Assembly: GCF_018130695.1 (NCBI RefSeq)
Contig: NZ_JAFCJX010000006.1
Span: 1-64,000, forward strand
Direction of reading: 5' to 3'
Origin: Bradyrhizobium jicamae
GTDB lineage: Bacteria > Pseudomonadota > Alphaproteobacteria > Rhizobiales > Xanthobacteraceae
Length of the DNA: 64,000 nucleotides
Positions 21,484-29,741 of this stretch are shown one piece after another. Below the pieces are notes generated by a model that saw only the letters and a program-made list of their open reading frames with translations, was not told where the DNA came from and ran no database searches. Positions within the stretch are counted from its first letter, which is position 1. Every line of letters starts with the position of its first letter. The translations under genes and the position numbers were made by a program.

Positions 21484-21728
21484 TTGTGTCCCTCTAGCTC
21501 TTTGACCTTGTTCTCGAGGGCCTCGATCCGTTCCTCAAACTCTCCAGTGACGAGCTTGCTCAACAGGGAATCGGCCGTCAGCGCTTGCCGGAAGCTGCTC
21601 TGCGCACCCTCGACGCAGAGCCGCTTATCGAGAGCCGCAATCATCACGCGGGTCTGCTCGTGCTGCGCCAAGTTTTCAGCTCGCATTTCACGGAGCAACG
21701 GCACGATCATGTCAGCTGGATCGGTCAT
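21480..21728 (-). CDS. Small coiled-coil protein between nuoB and nuoC
   Basis: An 82-residue, mostly helical and charged product ([19 protein letters not shown] ... [16 protein letters not shown]). The last 25 residues show heptad spacing of Ile/Leu/Val typical of a coiled coil. It contains one Cys and no membrane helix. The start is 11 bases after nuoB and the stop overlaps nuoC as ATGA. I know no Complex I subunit of this kind; it resembles short hypothetical proteins seen next to unrelated genes, so a structural, assembly or unrelated role are all possible. Confidence 0.72.
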   Translation of the reverse strand: MTDPADMIVPLLREMRAENLAQHEQTRVMIAALDKRLCVEGAQSSFRQALTADSLLSKLVTGEFEERIEALENKVKELEGHK

Positions 21729-21739
21729 GACAGCACCCT

Positions 21740-22330
21740 TTAGCGTTCGATGGTGCCGATGCGGCGGATCTTCTTCTGCAGCAGCAGCACGCCGTAGAGC
21801 AGCGCTTCCGCAGTGGGCGGACAGCCCGGCACGTAGATGTCGATCGGCACGATACGATCGCAGCCGCGCACCACCGAGTAGGAATAGTGGTAGTAGCCGC
21901 CGCCATTGGCGCAGGAGCCCATCGAGATGACGTAGCGCGGCTCCGGCATCTGGTCGTAGACCTTGCGCAGCGCCGGCGCCATCTTGTTGGTCAGCGTGCC
22001 CGCCACGATCATCACGTCGGACTGCCGCGGCGAGGCGCGCGGCGCGAAGCCGAAGCGCTCGACGTCGTAGCGCGGCATCGACACCTGCATCATCTCGACC
22101 GCGCAGCAGGCGAGACCGAAGGTCATCCACATCAGCGAGCCGGTGCGCGCCCAGGTGATCAGGTCGTCGGCAGCGGCCACGAAGAAGCCCTTGTCGGAGA
22201 GCTCGTGGTTGACCTCGAGAAAGAACGGATCATTGGCGCCGACCGGCTTGCCGGTCGACGGATCGAGGATGCCTTTCGGAGCTTGCGCTATCGCCGGCCC
22301 CGAATGTGCAGCGGTGGGGCTCAATCCCAT
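21740..22330 (-). CDS. nuoB: NADH-quinone oxidoreductase subunit B
   Basis: PSST-type subunit that holds cluster N2, the last electron donor to quinone. The 196-residue product has the tandem cysteines Cys75-Cys76 (LACCAVEMM), Cys140 ([10 protein letters not shown]) and Cys170 ([10 protein letters not shown]). I choose ATG 22330 because the following residues match the variable family N-terminus; ATG 22351 would add seven residues and overlap nuoA more. The overlap with nuoA is 10 bases. Confidence 0.96.
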   Translation of the reverse strand: MGLSPTAAHSGPAIAQAPKGILDPSTGKPVGANDPFFLEVNHELSDKGFFVAAADDLITWARTGSLMWMTFGLACCAVEMMQVSMPRYDVERFGFAPRASPRQSDVMIVAGTLTNKMAPALRKVYDQMPEPRYVISMGSCANGGGYYHYSYSVVRGCDRIVPIDIYVPGCPPTAEALLYGVLLLQKKIRRIGTIER

Positions 22331-22686
22331 TCGAGCGCGCCTTTCTTCCATTCATAAGCAAATCCGACCGTCAGCACGGCCAGGAACACCATCATCGACC
22401 AGAATCCGGTCGCACCGAGCTTTCCGAACGCCACGGCCCAGGGGAACAGGAACGCCACTTCGAGGTCGAAGATGATGAAGAGGATGGCCACCAGGTAGAA
22501 GCGGACATCGAACTTCATGCGCGCGTCGTCGAAAGCGTTGAATCCGCATTCATAGGCGGAGAGCTTTTCCGGGTCCGGCGACTGGAACGCCACCAGGAAC
22601 GGCGCGATCAGGAGCGCCAGGCCGATCAGGCTGGCCACCCCAATAAAAACCACAAGTGGGAGATAATTCTGCAGGATGCCGGTCAT
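22321..22686 (-). CDS. nuoA: NADH-quinone oxidoreductase subunit A
   Basis: First gene of the Complex I operon: a 121-residue subunit with three membrane helices and the conserved loop [22 protein letters not shown] between helices 1 and 2, whose Cys and acidic residues line the quinone tunnel region. [12 protein letters not shown] in helix 2 is diagnostic. The 224 bases between it and the marR-like gene should hold the nuo promoter; I could not pick a convincing -35/-10 pair. Confidence 0.96.
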   Translation of the reverse strand: MTGILQNYLPLVVFIGVASLIGLALLIAPFLVAFQSPDPEKLSAYECGFNAFDDARMKFDVRFYLVAILFIIFDLEVAFLFPWAVAFGKLGATGFWSMMVFLAVLTVGFAYEWKKGALEWD

Positions 22687-22910
22687 CGGCGGGGCCTTCT
22701 CGCTGCGGTTTCGGGAGCGCCGCAGATTCGTTGATTGGAATTGTTCTTGAGCCTTAGCGCAGCGCAACAGGGGGCGCAAGACAAGCAATTTTGACGCTTT
22801 ACCGGGTCCCAGTCTTGTCTGTCTTTGCCATCTCGGCGCGCCCCTCCTGCCCTTGCTGAGCAACGCTTCGGCGGCGGATCGGTGCCTGATTTTCAGGCCG
22901 TAGGATTAGC

Positions 22911-23423
22911 TCAAATCTCTCGCTCGGCCGCGAGCATGGCAGCGGCAGTCTCGGTCAGGCGGTCGATGTGGCCGAGCAACTGCTCCAGCTCCTGCGGGCT
23001 CAGTTGTTCCAGCAAGGCCCGGTTTCGCTCCTGCGCGCCGGCCACGATGGTGTCGTGGGCGGCAAGGCCGGCCTTGGTCAGCGACACCAGCGTTTCCCGG
23101 TTGTCGCGGGGGTTCACCGCCTTGGCGACCAGCTTGCGCGCCACGAGCTCGGCGAGCGCCCGGCTGATCTGGCCCTTGTCCATGCCGACCGCTTCCGCCA
23201 ACCGCACTACGCTCATCGGCGGCCGGCGGCCGAGCGAGGCGACCAGGCCGAATTCCACCGAGGACAGGCCGGTCAGCCGCTTGTAGCGCAGCATCGCGCC
23301 CCGCTTGAGCAGGTTCGCCAGCACCATCAGCCGCGACGACATCATCGCGGTGATCGGCGCCAGCTCGGCGTCGGACAGGATTTCCGCAGGCTGTGCCCGC
23401 GTGGCTCGAAGCTTCTCGGTCAT
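22911..23423 (-). CDS. MarR-family transcriptional regulator
   Basis: A 170-residue winged-helix repressor: the recognition part reads VRLAEAVGMDKGQISRALAELVARKLV near 80-106 and the wing has NPRDNRETLVSLT. The C-terminal helix contributes to dimerisation. It is divergent from a Rieske oxygenase gene, with 134 bases between start codons that contain two palindromes likely to be its operators. It therefore probably represses the oxygenase-transporter cassette and itself until an aromatic-type ligand binds. Start ATG 23423 removes a stretch that reads into the operators. Confidence 0.9.
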   Translation of the reverse strand: MTEKLRATRAQPAEILSDAELAPITAMMSSRLMVLANLLKRGAMLRYKRLTGLSSVEFGLVASLGRRPPMSVVRLAEAVGMDKGQISRALAELVARKLVAKAVNPRDNRETLVSLTKAGLAAHDTIVAGAQERNRALLEQLSPQELEQLLGHIDRLTETAAAMLAAEREI

Positions 23424-23471
23424 GCGCCAACCTCTGCCAACAAAGGCTCTCGCTGCCAAGCTAGACGAGAT

Positions 23472-23511
23472 CGTTGACATTGTCATCGATCTATCGTTGA
23501 CTTGGTCAACG
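23472..23511. promoter_or_regulatory. Two palindromes, likely MarR operators
   Basis: Site A, cgttgacattgtcatcg (23472-23488), is an imperfect inverted repeat; site B, cgttgacttggtcaacg (23495-23511), has perfect 7-base arms around ttg. They share the half-site CGTTGAC and their centres are 23 bases apart, about two helical turns. They lie midway between the divergent MarR and Rieske genes, the usual place for such operators. Binding is inferred. Confidence 0.7.
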
Positions 23512-23557
23512 CTATCGACCGCAGGGCCCTTTGAGAGCCGCGGCAGGAGGAAACCGC

Positions 23558-24748
23558 ATGACGATCACGCAAGCCGATCGCGACCTCGGCACGGCCTATG
23601 CCATGAAGCCGCCGGCGACCCGCACCGAGCTCACCGCGGTCGGCCGCGGCACGCCGATGGGCGAGCTCTTGCGCCGTTACTGGCACCCGATCGGGCTCGT
23701 CTCCGACGCGACGGATATCCCCAGAAAAGTGCGCGCGCTCGGCGAGGACCTGATCCTCTTCCGCGACAAGCATGGCCGTCCCGGCCTCTTGCACGCCCGC
23801 TGCTGCCATCGCGGCACCACGCTGTATTACGGCAAGGTCGAGGAGGACGGGCTGCGCTGCTGCTATCACGGCTGGAAGTTCGACACCGAGGGCCGCTGCC
23901 TCGAGCAGCCCTGCGAGCCCGACGGCGGCCTGTTCAAGGACAAGGTGCGCCAGCCCTGGTATCCCCTCCAGGAGCGCTACGGCCTAATCTTCGCCTATAT
24001 GGGGCCGGCCGAAAAGAAGCCGGTGCTGCCGGCTTACGAATGCCTGGACAACATGGACGACGGCGAGTTCGTCGAGGCCGACGATTCCTCGATCGGCGGC
24101 GGCGGGCCTGCGATCATCCCCTGCAACTGGCTGCAGCATTTCGAGAACGTGGTCGATCCCTACCACGTGCCCGTGCTGCACGGCTCGTTCAGCGGGCCGC
24201 AATTCACCAACATGATGGCCTCGATCCCCGAGGTGAAGTTCGAGAAGTCGCCGCGCGGCGTGCTGGTGCGCTCGGAGCGCAAGCAGGATGACGGCCGCGT
24301 GTTCTACCGCGTCAGCGAGACCGCGCTGCCGACGCTGCGCGTGGTGCCGAACCCGCGCGTCGCGCAATTCGCCCGCGTGGAATCAATCGGCTGGGTGCTG
24401 CCGATCGACGACACCTCGTTCCGCATCTATGTCGCCGGCCGCGTCAAGACCGCCGGCGAGATCAGCCGGATGCGATCGAAATTCAACGGCAAGTTCTGGT
24501 GGGACATGACGGAGCGCGAGCACCAGCAATTCCCCGGCGATTACGAGGCGCAGGTCGGCCAGGGGCCGACGACGATCCATTCCGAAGAACACTTTGGCCA
24601 GAGCGACCGCGGCATCCTGATGATCCGCCGCATGCTCGGCGATCAGCTCACAGCGCTTGCTGAAGGCAAGGATCCGATCGGCGTGTCGTTCGCGGCGGAT
24701 GCCAAGCCGGTGGAATTCGAGGCGGGGAATTACATTCGCGAAGCCTAG
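23558..24748 (+). CDS. Rieske non-heme iron oxygenase, alpha subunit type
   Basis: A 396-residue oxygenase of the phthalate/vanillate-type family that would hydroxylate or demethylate an aromatic substrate with help from a separate reductase. The Rieske 2Fe-2S ligands are Cys82/His84 (CCH) and Cys101/His104 (CCYH). The mononuclear iron site shows NWLQHFENVVDPYHVPVLH at about 190-208, with His203 and His208. AGGAGG 7 bases before ATG 23558 fixes the start. No ferredoxin reductase is nearby. Substrate cannot be told from sequence. Confidence 0.9.
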   Translation: MTITQADRDLGTAYAMKPPATRTELTAVGRGTPMGELLRRYWHPIGLVSDATDIPRKVRALGEDLILFRDKHGRPGLLHARCCHRGTTLYYGKVEEDGLRCCYHGWKFDTEGRCLEQPCEPDGGLFKDKVRQPWYPLQERYGLIFAYMGPAEKKPVLPAYECLDNMDDGEFVEADDSSIGGGGPAIIPCNWLQHFENVVDPYHVPVLHGSFSGPQFTNMMASIPEVKFEKSPRGVLVRSERKQDDGRVFYRVSETALPTLRVVPNPRVAQFARVESIGWVLPIDDTSFRIYVAGRVKTAGEISRMRSKFNGKFWWDMTEREHQQFPGDYEAQVGQGPTTIHSEEHFGQSDRGILMIRRMLGDQLTALAEGKDPIGVSFAADAKPVEFEAGNYIREA

Positions 24749-24762
24749 ACATGGAGGTCGTC

Positions 24763-25539
24763 ATGCCGCGCGGTTTGTGGAGATTGCTTGCTGCCTTTGT
24801 GTTGACCTTTCTTTCGGTCGGGACCGCCGTTGGACAGCCGATGCCCGGCTCTGAGATCGCCCCGGGAGGGAAATTGCGCGGTGCGGTGATCGGCATCCGC
24901 GTGCTCGGCGGTGTGGGCGAGCCGATCGGCAGATTTGTCGCGGAGAAGCTCGGCGTATCGTTCGAGCCCGTGGTCTACCCCAATCCGCAGGCCTATGAGC
25001 AAAGCTTCGGTAAGGACGAATGGGATATCGCGATCGGGCCCCGCGTATTGGCTCCTGCCGACAAGGCCGATGTCACCGCCGATGTCTGGCTGATCGATCT
25101 TCTCTACCTGGAGGCCGAGGGAAAGACATTTGCCTCCGCCGATCAGGTCGATCGCGCGGGCGTCAAGGTTGGCACCATCCAGAACAGTCCCTCCGACCGG
25201 TTTCTCACACGCGCGCTGAAATCGGCTGAACTGGTGCGCATCCCGCTGAGCGCCAACTTTCCGGGAGATGCCATCGAACTGCTGCGTGCCGGAAAGTCGG
25301 ATGTGTTCGGCGCGGACTCCGGCCTGATCGCATCCATTGCAGCCGGCTATCCCGGCGCGACCATCGTTCCGGGCGCGTTCAATACGGTTCGAGCAGCCCT
25401 TGCGCTGCCCAAGGGACGATCGGCCGCCGCACAGGCGCGGCTCGCCGAAATTGTCAGTGAAGCGAAGCGTACAGGCGTCGTTCAAAAGGCCATCGATCAA
25501 GCCGGATTGAAAAGCGGCGTCCGTGTCGCCCCGGATTGA
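24763..25539 (+). CDS. Periplasmic solute-binding protein
   Basis: A 258-residue protein with a signal peptide (MPRGLWRLLAAFVLTFLSVG, probable cleavage near GTAVGQP) and a type-II periplasmic binding fold: WDIAIGPRVLAPADKAD, VGTIQNSPSDRFLTRAL and DVFGADSGLIASIAAGYPG. GGAGG 5 bases before ATG 24763 makes this a better start than the ATG at 24751. It follows the oxygenase by 14 bases and precedes an MFS permease, with no ABC permease or ATPase nearby. It may deliver or sense the oxygenase substrate. Confidence 0.82.
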   Translation: MPRGLWRLLAAFVLTFLSVGTAVGQPMPGSEIAPGGKLRGAVIGIRVLGGVGEPIGRFVAEKLGVSFEPVVYPNPQAYEQSFGKDEWDIAIGPRVLAPADKADVTADVWLIDLLYLEAEGKTFASADQVDRAGVKVGTIQNSPSDRFLTRALKSAELVRIPLSANFPGDAIELLRAGKSDVFGADSGLIASIAAGYPGATIVPGAFNTVRAALALPKGRSAAAQARLAEIVSEAKRTGVVQKAIDQAGLKSGVRVAPD

Positions 25540-25573
25540 AAGCTGATCGAACAAATCATTGCAGGGGGAAGCC

Positions 25574-26869
25574 ATGGTCGATCTCGCGCCGCAGGCCGTC
25601 GTGCAACCGCAGGCCACAGCCGCCGCGCCGTCCGCGCGGCGCTATTACGTGCTCGGCCTGCTCACCGTCGTCTACGCGCTGAACTTCCTCGACCGCACCA
25701 TCTTCAATGTTCTGATCGAGCCGATCAAAAAGGAGTTTGCGCTCTCTGACACCATGATGGGCCTGCTCGCAGGTTTCGGCTTCGCGCTGTTCTACTCCCT
25801 GCTCGGCATCCCCATTGCCCGCCTCGCCGACCGGATCAACCGTCGCAACATCGTCGCGATCGCGTTTGCGTTCTGGAGCGCGATGACCGCGCTGTGCGGC
25901 ATGGCCGGCAGCCTGACGTCACTGGCGTTCGCGCGGATCGGGGTCGGCATCGGCGAATCCGCGGGCTCGCCGGCCTCGCAATCGATCGTCGCCGATCTCT
26001 TCGCCAAGAACGAGCGGCCCCGCGCGCTCGGCATCTACGCCATCGGCACCTATCTCGGCGTCTTCCTCGGCTATTTCGTCGGCGGCTACGTCAACCAGCA
26101 CTATGGCTGGCGGATGGCGTTCTATGTCGCGGGCCTCCCCGGCATCCTGCTCGCCGTGCTGCTGTGGCTGACCATCAAGGAGCCGAAGCGCGGTGCGATG
26201 GCGGAAACCTTCACGCCCGAGCCGCTCGGCCCGACGCTCAGCTTCCTCGGCTCGCAACAGAGCTTCATCATCGTGCTGATCGGCTTCTGCCTGACGACCT
26301 ACACCAACTACGCGACCGCCGCCTGGATCCCGCCGTTCCTCGCCCGCGTGCATCATCTGTCGAGCGCGGAGATCGGCACCTATGCCGGCACCTTCAAGGG
26401 CCTCGCCGGCATGGCCGGCACCCTGCTCGGCGGCTTCGTCGTGGCGCAGATCAGCCGCCGCGACGACCGCTGGAAGCTGTGGGCGCCGGCGATCACCTCG
26501 GGCCTCGCCGGCCCAGTCTTTGCGCTGTGCATGCTGACGCAGGATTTCGCCACCATGGTCGCGATGCTGGCGCTGACCTCGTTCCTGGTCGGCTTCCACC
26601 TCGGCCCGATCTTCGCGATCGCACAGACCGTGGCAAAGCCCAGCATGCGCGCTCTGGCCTCGGCGCTGATCGCGCTCACCGCCACCTGCTTCGGCCAGGG
26701 CGTCGGCCCGCTCGTCGTCGGCGCGCTCAACGACGCGCTGAAGGGCACCTACGGCACCGACGCGGTGCGCTACTCGCTGCTGTCGGCCGCGGTGACGACC
26801 ACCGTCGGTGCGCTGCTGTTCATCTGGGCGGCACGAACCATCCGCACGGATATCAAGCGGGCGAACTGA
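25574..26869 (+). CDS. MFS transporter
   Basis: A 431-residue major facilitator with 12 predicted helices. The loop 2-3 signature reads GIPIARLADRINRRNIV near 80-96, and the N-terminal half contains NFLDRTIFNVL typical of the organic-acid/aromatic or sphingolipid-type (spinster-like) branch. It is the third gene of the MarR-linked cassette, so import of the oxygenase substrate is the likely role. Start ATG 25574 follows a GGGGGA site. The stop is 7 bases from the convergent hydrolase. Confidence 0.88.
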   Translation: MVDLAPQAVVQPQATAAAPSARRYYVLGLLTVVYALNFLDRTIFNVLIEPIKKEFALSDTMMGLLAGFGFALFYSLLGIPIARLADRINRRNIVAIAFAFWSAMTALCGMAGSLTSLAFARIGVGIGESAGSPASQSIVADLFAKNERPRALGIYAIGTYLGVFLGYFVGGYVNQHYGWRMAFYVAGLPGILLAVLLWLTIKEPKRGAMAETFTPEPLGPTLSFLGSQQSFIIVLIGFCLTTYTNYATAAWIPPFLARVHHLSSAEIGTYAGTFKGLAGMAGTLLGGFVVAQISRRDDRWKLWAPAITSGLAGPVFALCMLTQDFATMVAMLALTSFLVGFHLGPIFAIAQTVAKPSMRALASALIALTATCFGQGVGPLVVGALNDALKGTYGTDAVRYSLLSAAVTTTVGALLFIWAARTIRTDIKRAN

Positions 26870-26876
26870 GGCGCAC

Positions 26877-27776
26877 TCACGCCGCCATGAAGGCGAGCAT
26901 GTCCGCCAGCAGGCGCTCGCCATGGGTGAGCGGCAGCGGATGCGGTGCGCCCTCATAGACGATCAGTCTGCTGCCCTTGATCAGCTTCGCCGTCTTCGCC
27001 CCCGTCAACGACAGCGGCGCGCTGGCATCCTTGTCGCCGTGGAGGATCAGCGTCGGCCGATCGATCTTCGCCGCGGCCGCGCGCAGATCGGCGAAGGCGA
27101 TGGTCCTACGGCATGCCAGCGCCACCGGCAGCGGTACGCTCAGCATCATCTCGCGGATCCAGGTCCGCGTGATCTCCGGCGTCTCCGGCGTGAAGAACGG
27201 TGCCTCGTTCGCCGCAATCCATTTCGCGAAGTCGCGCGCGACGGCCGCGTTGTCGGCGTCGATCATCGCCTTCGGCACTGCGTCCGGATTGTCCTCGGTC
27301 TTCACCAGGAACGGCGTCGTCGGCGCCACCAGCACCAACCGCGAAATCCGCTCCGATCCATGGCGCGCCAGATAGTTCACCGCCTCGGCCGTCCCCATCG
27401 AGAAGCCGACCAGCGCAACGTCGCGGAGATCCCGTTGCTCGATCACTGCGGCAACGTCATCGGTGAGCGTATCCAGGTCATAGCCCGTCGATGGCATGTC
27501 GGATCGGCCATGCCCGCGCCGGTCGGGCGCGACGCAGCGAAACCCTTCGGCGTTGAGCGCTGCGATATGGCAGCCCCAGAAGCTGGCATCGAAGGTCCAG
27601 GCTGACAGCAGCACCACCGGCCGTCCGCTCCCCCAGTCCTGCACGAACAGTTTTGTGCCATCCTTAGCGGTCGCATAGAGCGGCCGCGCGGCGGGGGTCG
27701 CAGGGGCGCTCGCGACTTACGCCGCGGCGAAGGCGGTTCCGAGTAAGGTGGCTTCGAGGACGGTCCGACGATTCAT
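26877..27776 (-). pseudogene. Alpha/beta hydrolase with an in-frame stop in its Tat signal peptide
   Basis: The 3' part (from GTG 27644) encodes a 255-residue alpha/beta hydrolase with nucleophile motif GFSMG (Ser82 of that part), DRRGHGRSD, and late Asp (LHGDKD) and His (APHPLP), like chloroperoxidases or esterases. Reading the same frame upstream gives an ATG at 27776 and MNRRTVLEATLLGTAFAAA, a twin-arginine leader, then TAA at 27717-27719, then VASAPATPAARPLYATAKDGT running straight into the hydrolase. One base (CAA to TAA) would restore a full 299-residue exported enzyme. So it is either a recent nonsense mutation, a sequencing error, or a gene now started internally as a cytoplasmic form. 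Confidence 0.75.
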
Positions 27777-28201
27777 CGTGCTTTTCCCTGGGCAGTTCGG
27801 TCGGCACGCCATGCGCGGCCGATGCACCGATCATGACGAAGGGTGATCGCACCGGCGATTACGTGGCAGGTAAAACGTCGCTCTCATCGACTCGCGACGA
27901 CGCGCAGTCCCTACCGGATCACGCGCGTATGGTTTCTTACGTGTTGACGCAGACGCCGCGGCGTCGGCGCCGATAGCTCGCGGATGAGCGCATCAATTCC
28001 GGGGCCGTCTGATTGTTTTCACGGTGTTTTTTGCCGCCCCCGGCCGGGCCGGTCCCCGTTCACCGCCTCAATGCGAACCCCACGGCGAAACCAAACGGGC
28101 CGCAGCACGAAACCATTTCACGGAAACCACGAAACGATCCGGAAACAGATGGGGCCTACACCTGTCGCCAACAGACGGCGCATAGACGCCCGGAGGCGAC
28201 C
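27777..28201. other. Gene-free spacer with GAAAC repeats
   Basis: No coding frame is convincing in these 425 bases. Five GAAAC pentamers, all in the same orientation, lie at 28087, 28109, 28123, 28131 and 28142, just before the small membrane protein gene; they may be regulator contacts, but spacing (22, 14, 8, 11) is irregular. Confidence 0.4.
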
Positions 28202-28405
28202 ATGAACCACTCAATTCATTCGGCAGATCGCGGAACCCACCTGAAGATCGTGATTGTCGCCCTCGTGGCAGGCATCGCGGTTGCCGGTTTCGGCATCGCC
28301 GCCCGGACCAACGCCGACTTCACCGAGACCGCCCAGACCACCCACGTCATGAAGGCCGGCAAGCCGGTGGTCGTGACGTCGTCGGAGACCTCGACGGTCC
28401 GCTAA
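28202..28405 (+). CDS. Small single-helix membrane protein
   Basis: A 67-residue product: a polar start (MNHSIHSADRGTHLK), one hydrophobic helix at about 16-35 (IVIVALVAGIAVAGFGIA) and a polar tail ending VTSSETSTVR. GGAGGC lies upstream of ATG 28202, and a strong terminator follows its stop by about 30 bases, so it is a monocistronic small gene. I recall similar short proteins in Bradyrhizobium but no known function. Confidence 0.75.
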   Translation: MNHSIHSADRGTHLKIVIVALVAGIAVAGFGIAARTNADFTETAQTTHVMKAGKPVVVTSSETSTVR

Positions 28406-28436
28406 GGCCCTTCAATCCAACCTCCCAAGGAAATTC

Positions 28437-28462
28437 GGCCGCCCCCGGGGCGGCCTTTTTTT
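28437..28462 (+). terminator. Rho-independent terminator
   Basis: Arms ggccgcccc and ggggcggcc with a minimal loop are followed by seven T (28456-28462). It ends the small membrane protein transcript. Confidence 0.9.
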
Positions 28463-28751
28463 GTTGCCCGGGATGGCCGGCCGGAATGGTACAACTGTCC
28501 CGTTCCGGCGCACCGGGCCGACATGGCCCCGTGAGCAACCGTCCGACGCCGGGGAGGCCCGGCTTCCCGACACCAGCCATGGCCCCGGAAACCCGCAGCG
28601 GGCCCGCACCCAATACCGCCGTTAACCGCGTTGTCGGCCATTTTCGGGAGCCCGGGCCATGGCGGCCGCCGCGGCATGATCGCTGCCAATCCAAAGCATC
28701 TCATCCCCGCATCCGCCCCGATGCGGCACAGGTCGAGTTTTGGAGGATTGC

Positions 28752-29741
28752 ATGGCCCTCACCAATCACGCGCTGCCGACCGCCGGTATCGCCGACTACA
28801 TCGCGATTGCGAGGCCCGACCACTGGATCAAGCACGTGCTGATCATCCCCGGCATCGCCTTTGCGATGATCATGTCGCAGACCGGGCCGATCGACGTCAC
28901 GACGCTCGCCGAGCGCCTGCTGGTCTGCCTGTTCGTGGCGATGGCGCTGTCGTCGGCCAACTACACCATCAATGAATGGCTCGATGCGCCCTTCGACGCC
29001 ATGCACCCGACCAAGCGGTCGCGGCCGGCGGTGCAGACCGCGATGTCGCCGACCATCGTGTTCGCGCAGTACATCCTGCTGACCGCCGCCGGCATCTGGG
29101 CCGCCAACACGCTCGGCTACGCCTTCGCGATCACCGCGACCGTGTTTGCGGTGTTCGGCGTGATCTACAATGTGCGCCCGATCCGCGCCAAGGACCGCGC
29201 CTTCCTCGACGTCATCGTCGAGTCCCTCAACAATCCCCTGCGCTTCCTGTTCGGCTGGTTCGCGGTGGTGCCGGCGATCGCCCCGCCGGTGTCGATCCTG
29301 CTCGCCTACTGGTGCGGCGGCGCCTTCCTGATGGCGGCCAAGCGCGTCTCCGAGCACCGCGCCATCGTCGAGGCCGGCGGCACCGCCAATCTCGCGGCCT
29401 ACCGTCCGTCGTTCGCCGTCTACACCCATTCGAGCCTGGTCACGAGCTGCCTCGTCTACGCCCAGGGCTTTGCCTTCATGATGGCGATCTTCCTCTTGAA
29501 GTACCGCATTGAATATCTCGTGGTCATTCCGCTCTTGATCGCGCTGTTCGCCTCCTACATGCGCCTTGCGCTGACGCCGGACTCGGCGGCGGCCCGGCCC
29601 GAGGAGCTGATGCGGCAGCCGGCGATGCTGATCGCGGCCGGCGTCACCATGGCACTGTTCGGCGTGCTGACCTTCGTCGACCTGCCCACGCTCAACAGCC
29701 TGACCAGCTCCGACCTGATCCATCTCAGCGGGATCCGCTGA
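28752..29741 (+). CDS. UbiA-family prenyl/polyprenyl-phosphate transferase
   Basis: A 329-residue protein with about nine helices. The first acidic motif is NEWLDAPFDAMHPTKRSRP (74-92) and the second YNVRPIRAKDRAFLDVIVES near 142-161; these resemble decaprenyl-phosphate 5-phosphoribosyltransferases more than quinone prenyltransferases, which is the basis for suspecting a polyprenyl-phospho-pentose product. GGAGG 5 bases before ATG 28752 fixes the start. It is coupled to the next gene by a TGATG overlap at 29741, followed by an HAD phosphatase. Sub-family assignment is inference. Confidence 0.82.
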   Translation: MALTNHALPTAGIADYIAIARPDHWIKHVLIIPGIAFAMIMSQTGPIDVTTLAERLLVCLFVAMALSSANYTINEWLDAPFDAMHPTKRSRPAVQTAMSPTIVFAQYILLTAAGIWAANTLGYAFAITATVFAVFGVIYNVRPIRAKDRAFLDVIVESLNNPLRFLFGWFAVVPAIAPPVSILLAYWCGGAFLMAAKRVSEHRAIVEAGGTANLAAYRPSFAVYTHSSLVTSCLVYAQGFAFMMAIFLLKYRIEYLVVIPLLIALFASYMRLALTPDSAAARPEELMRQPAMLIAAGVTMALFGVLTFVDLPTLNSLTSSDLIHLSGIR

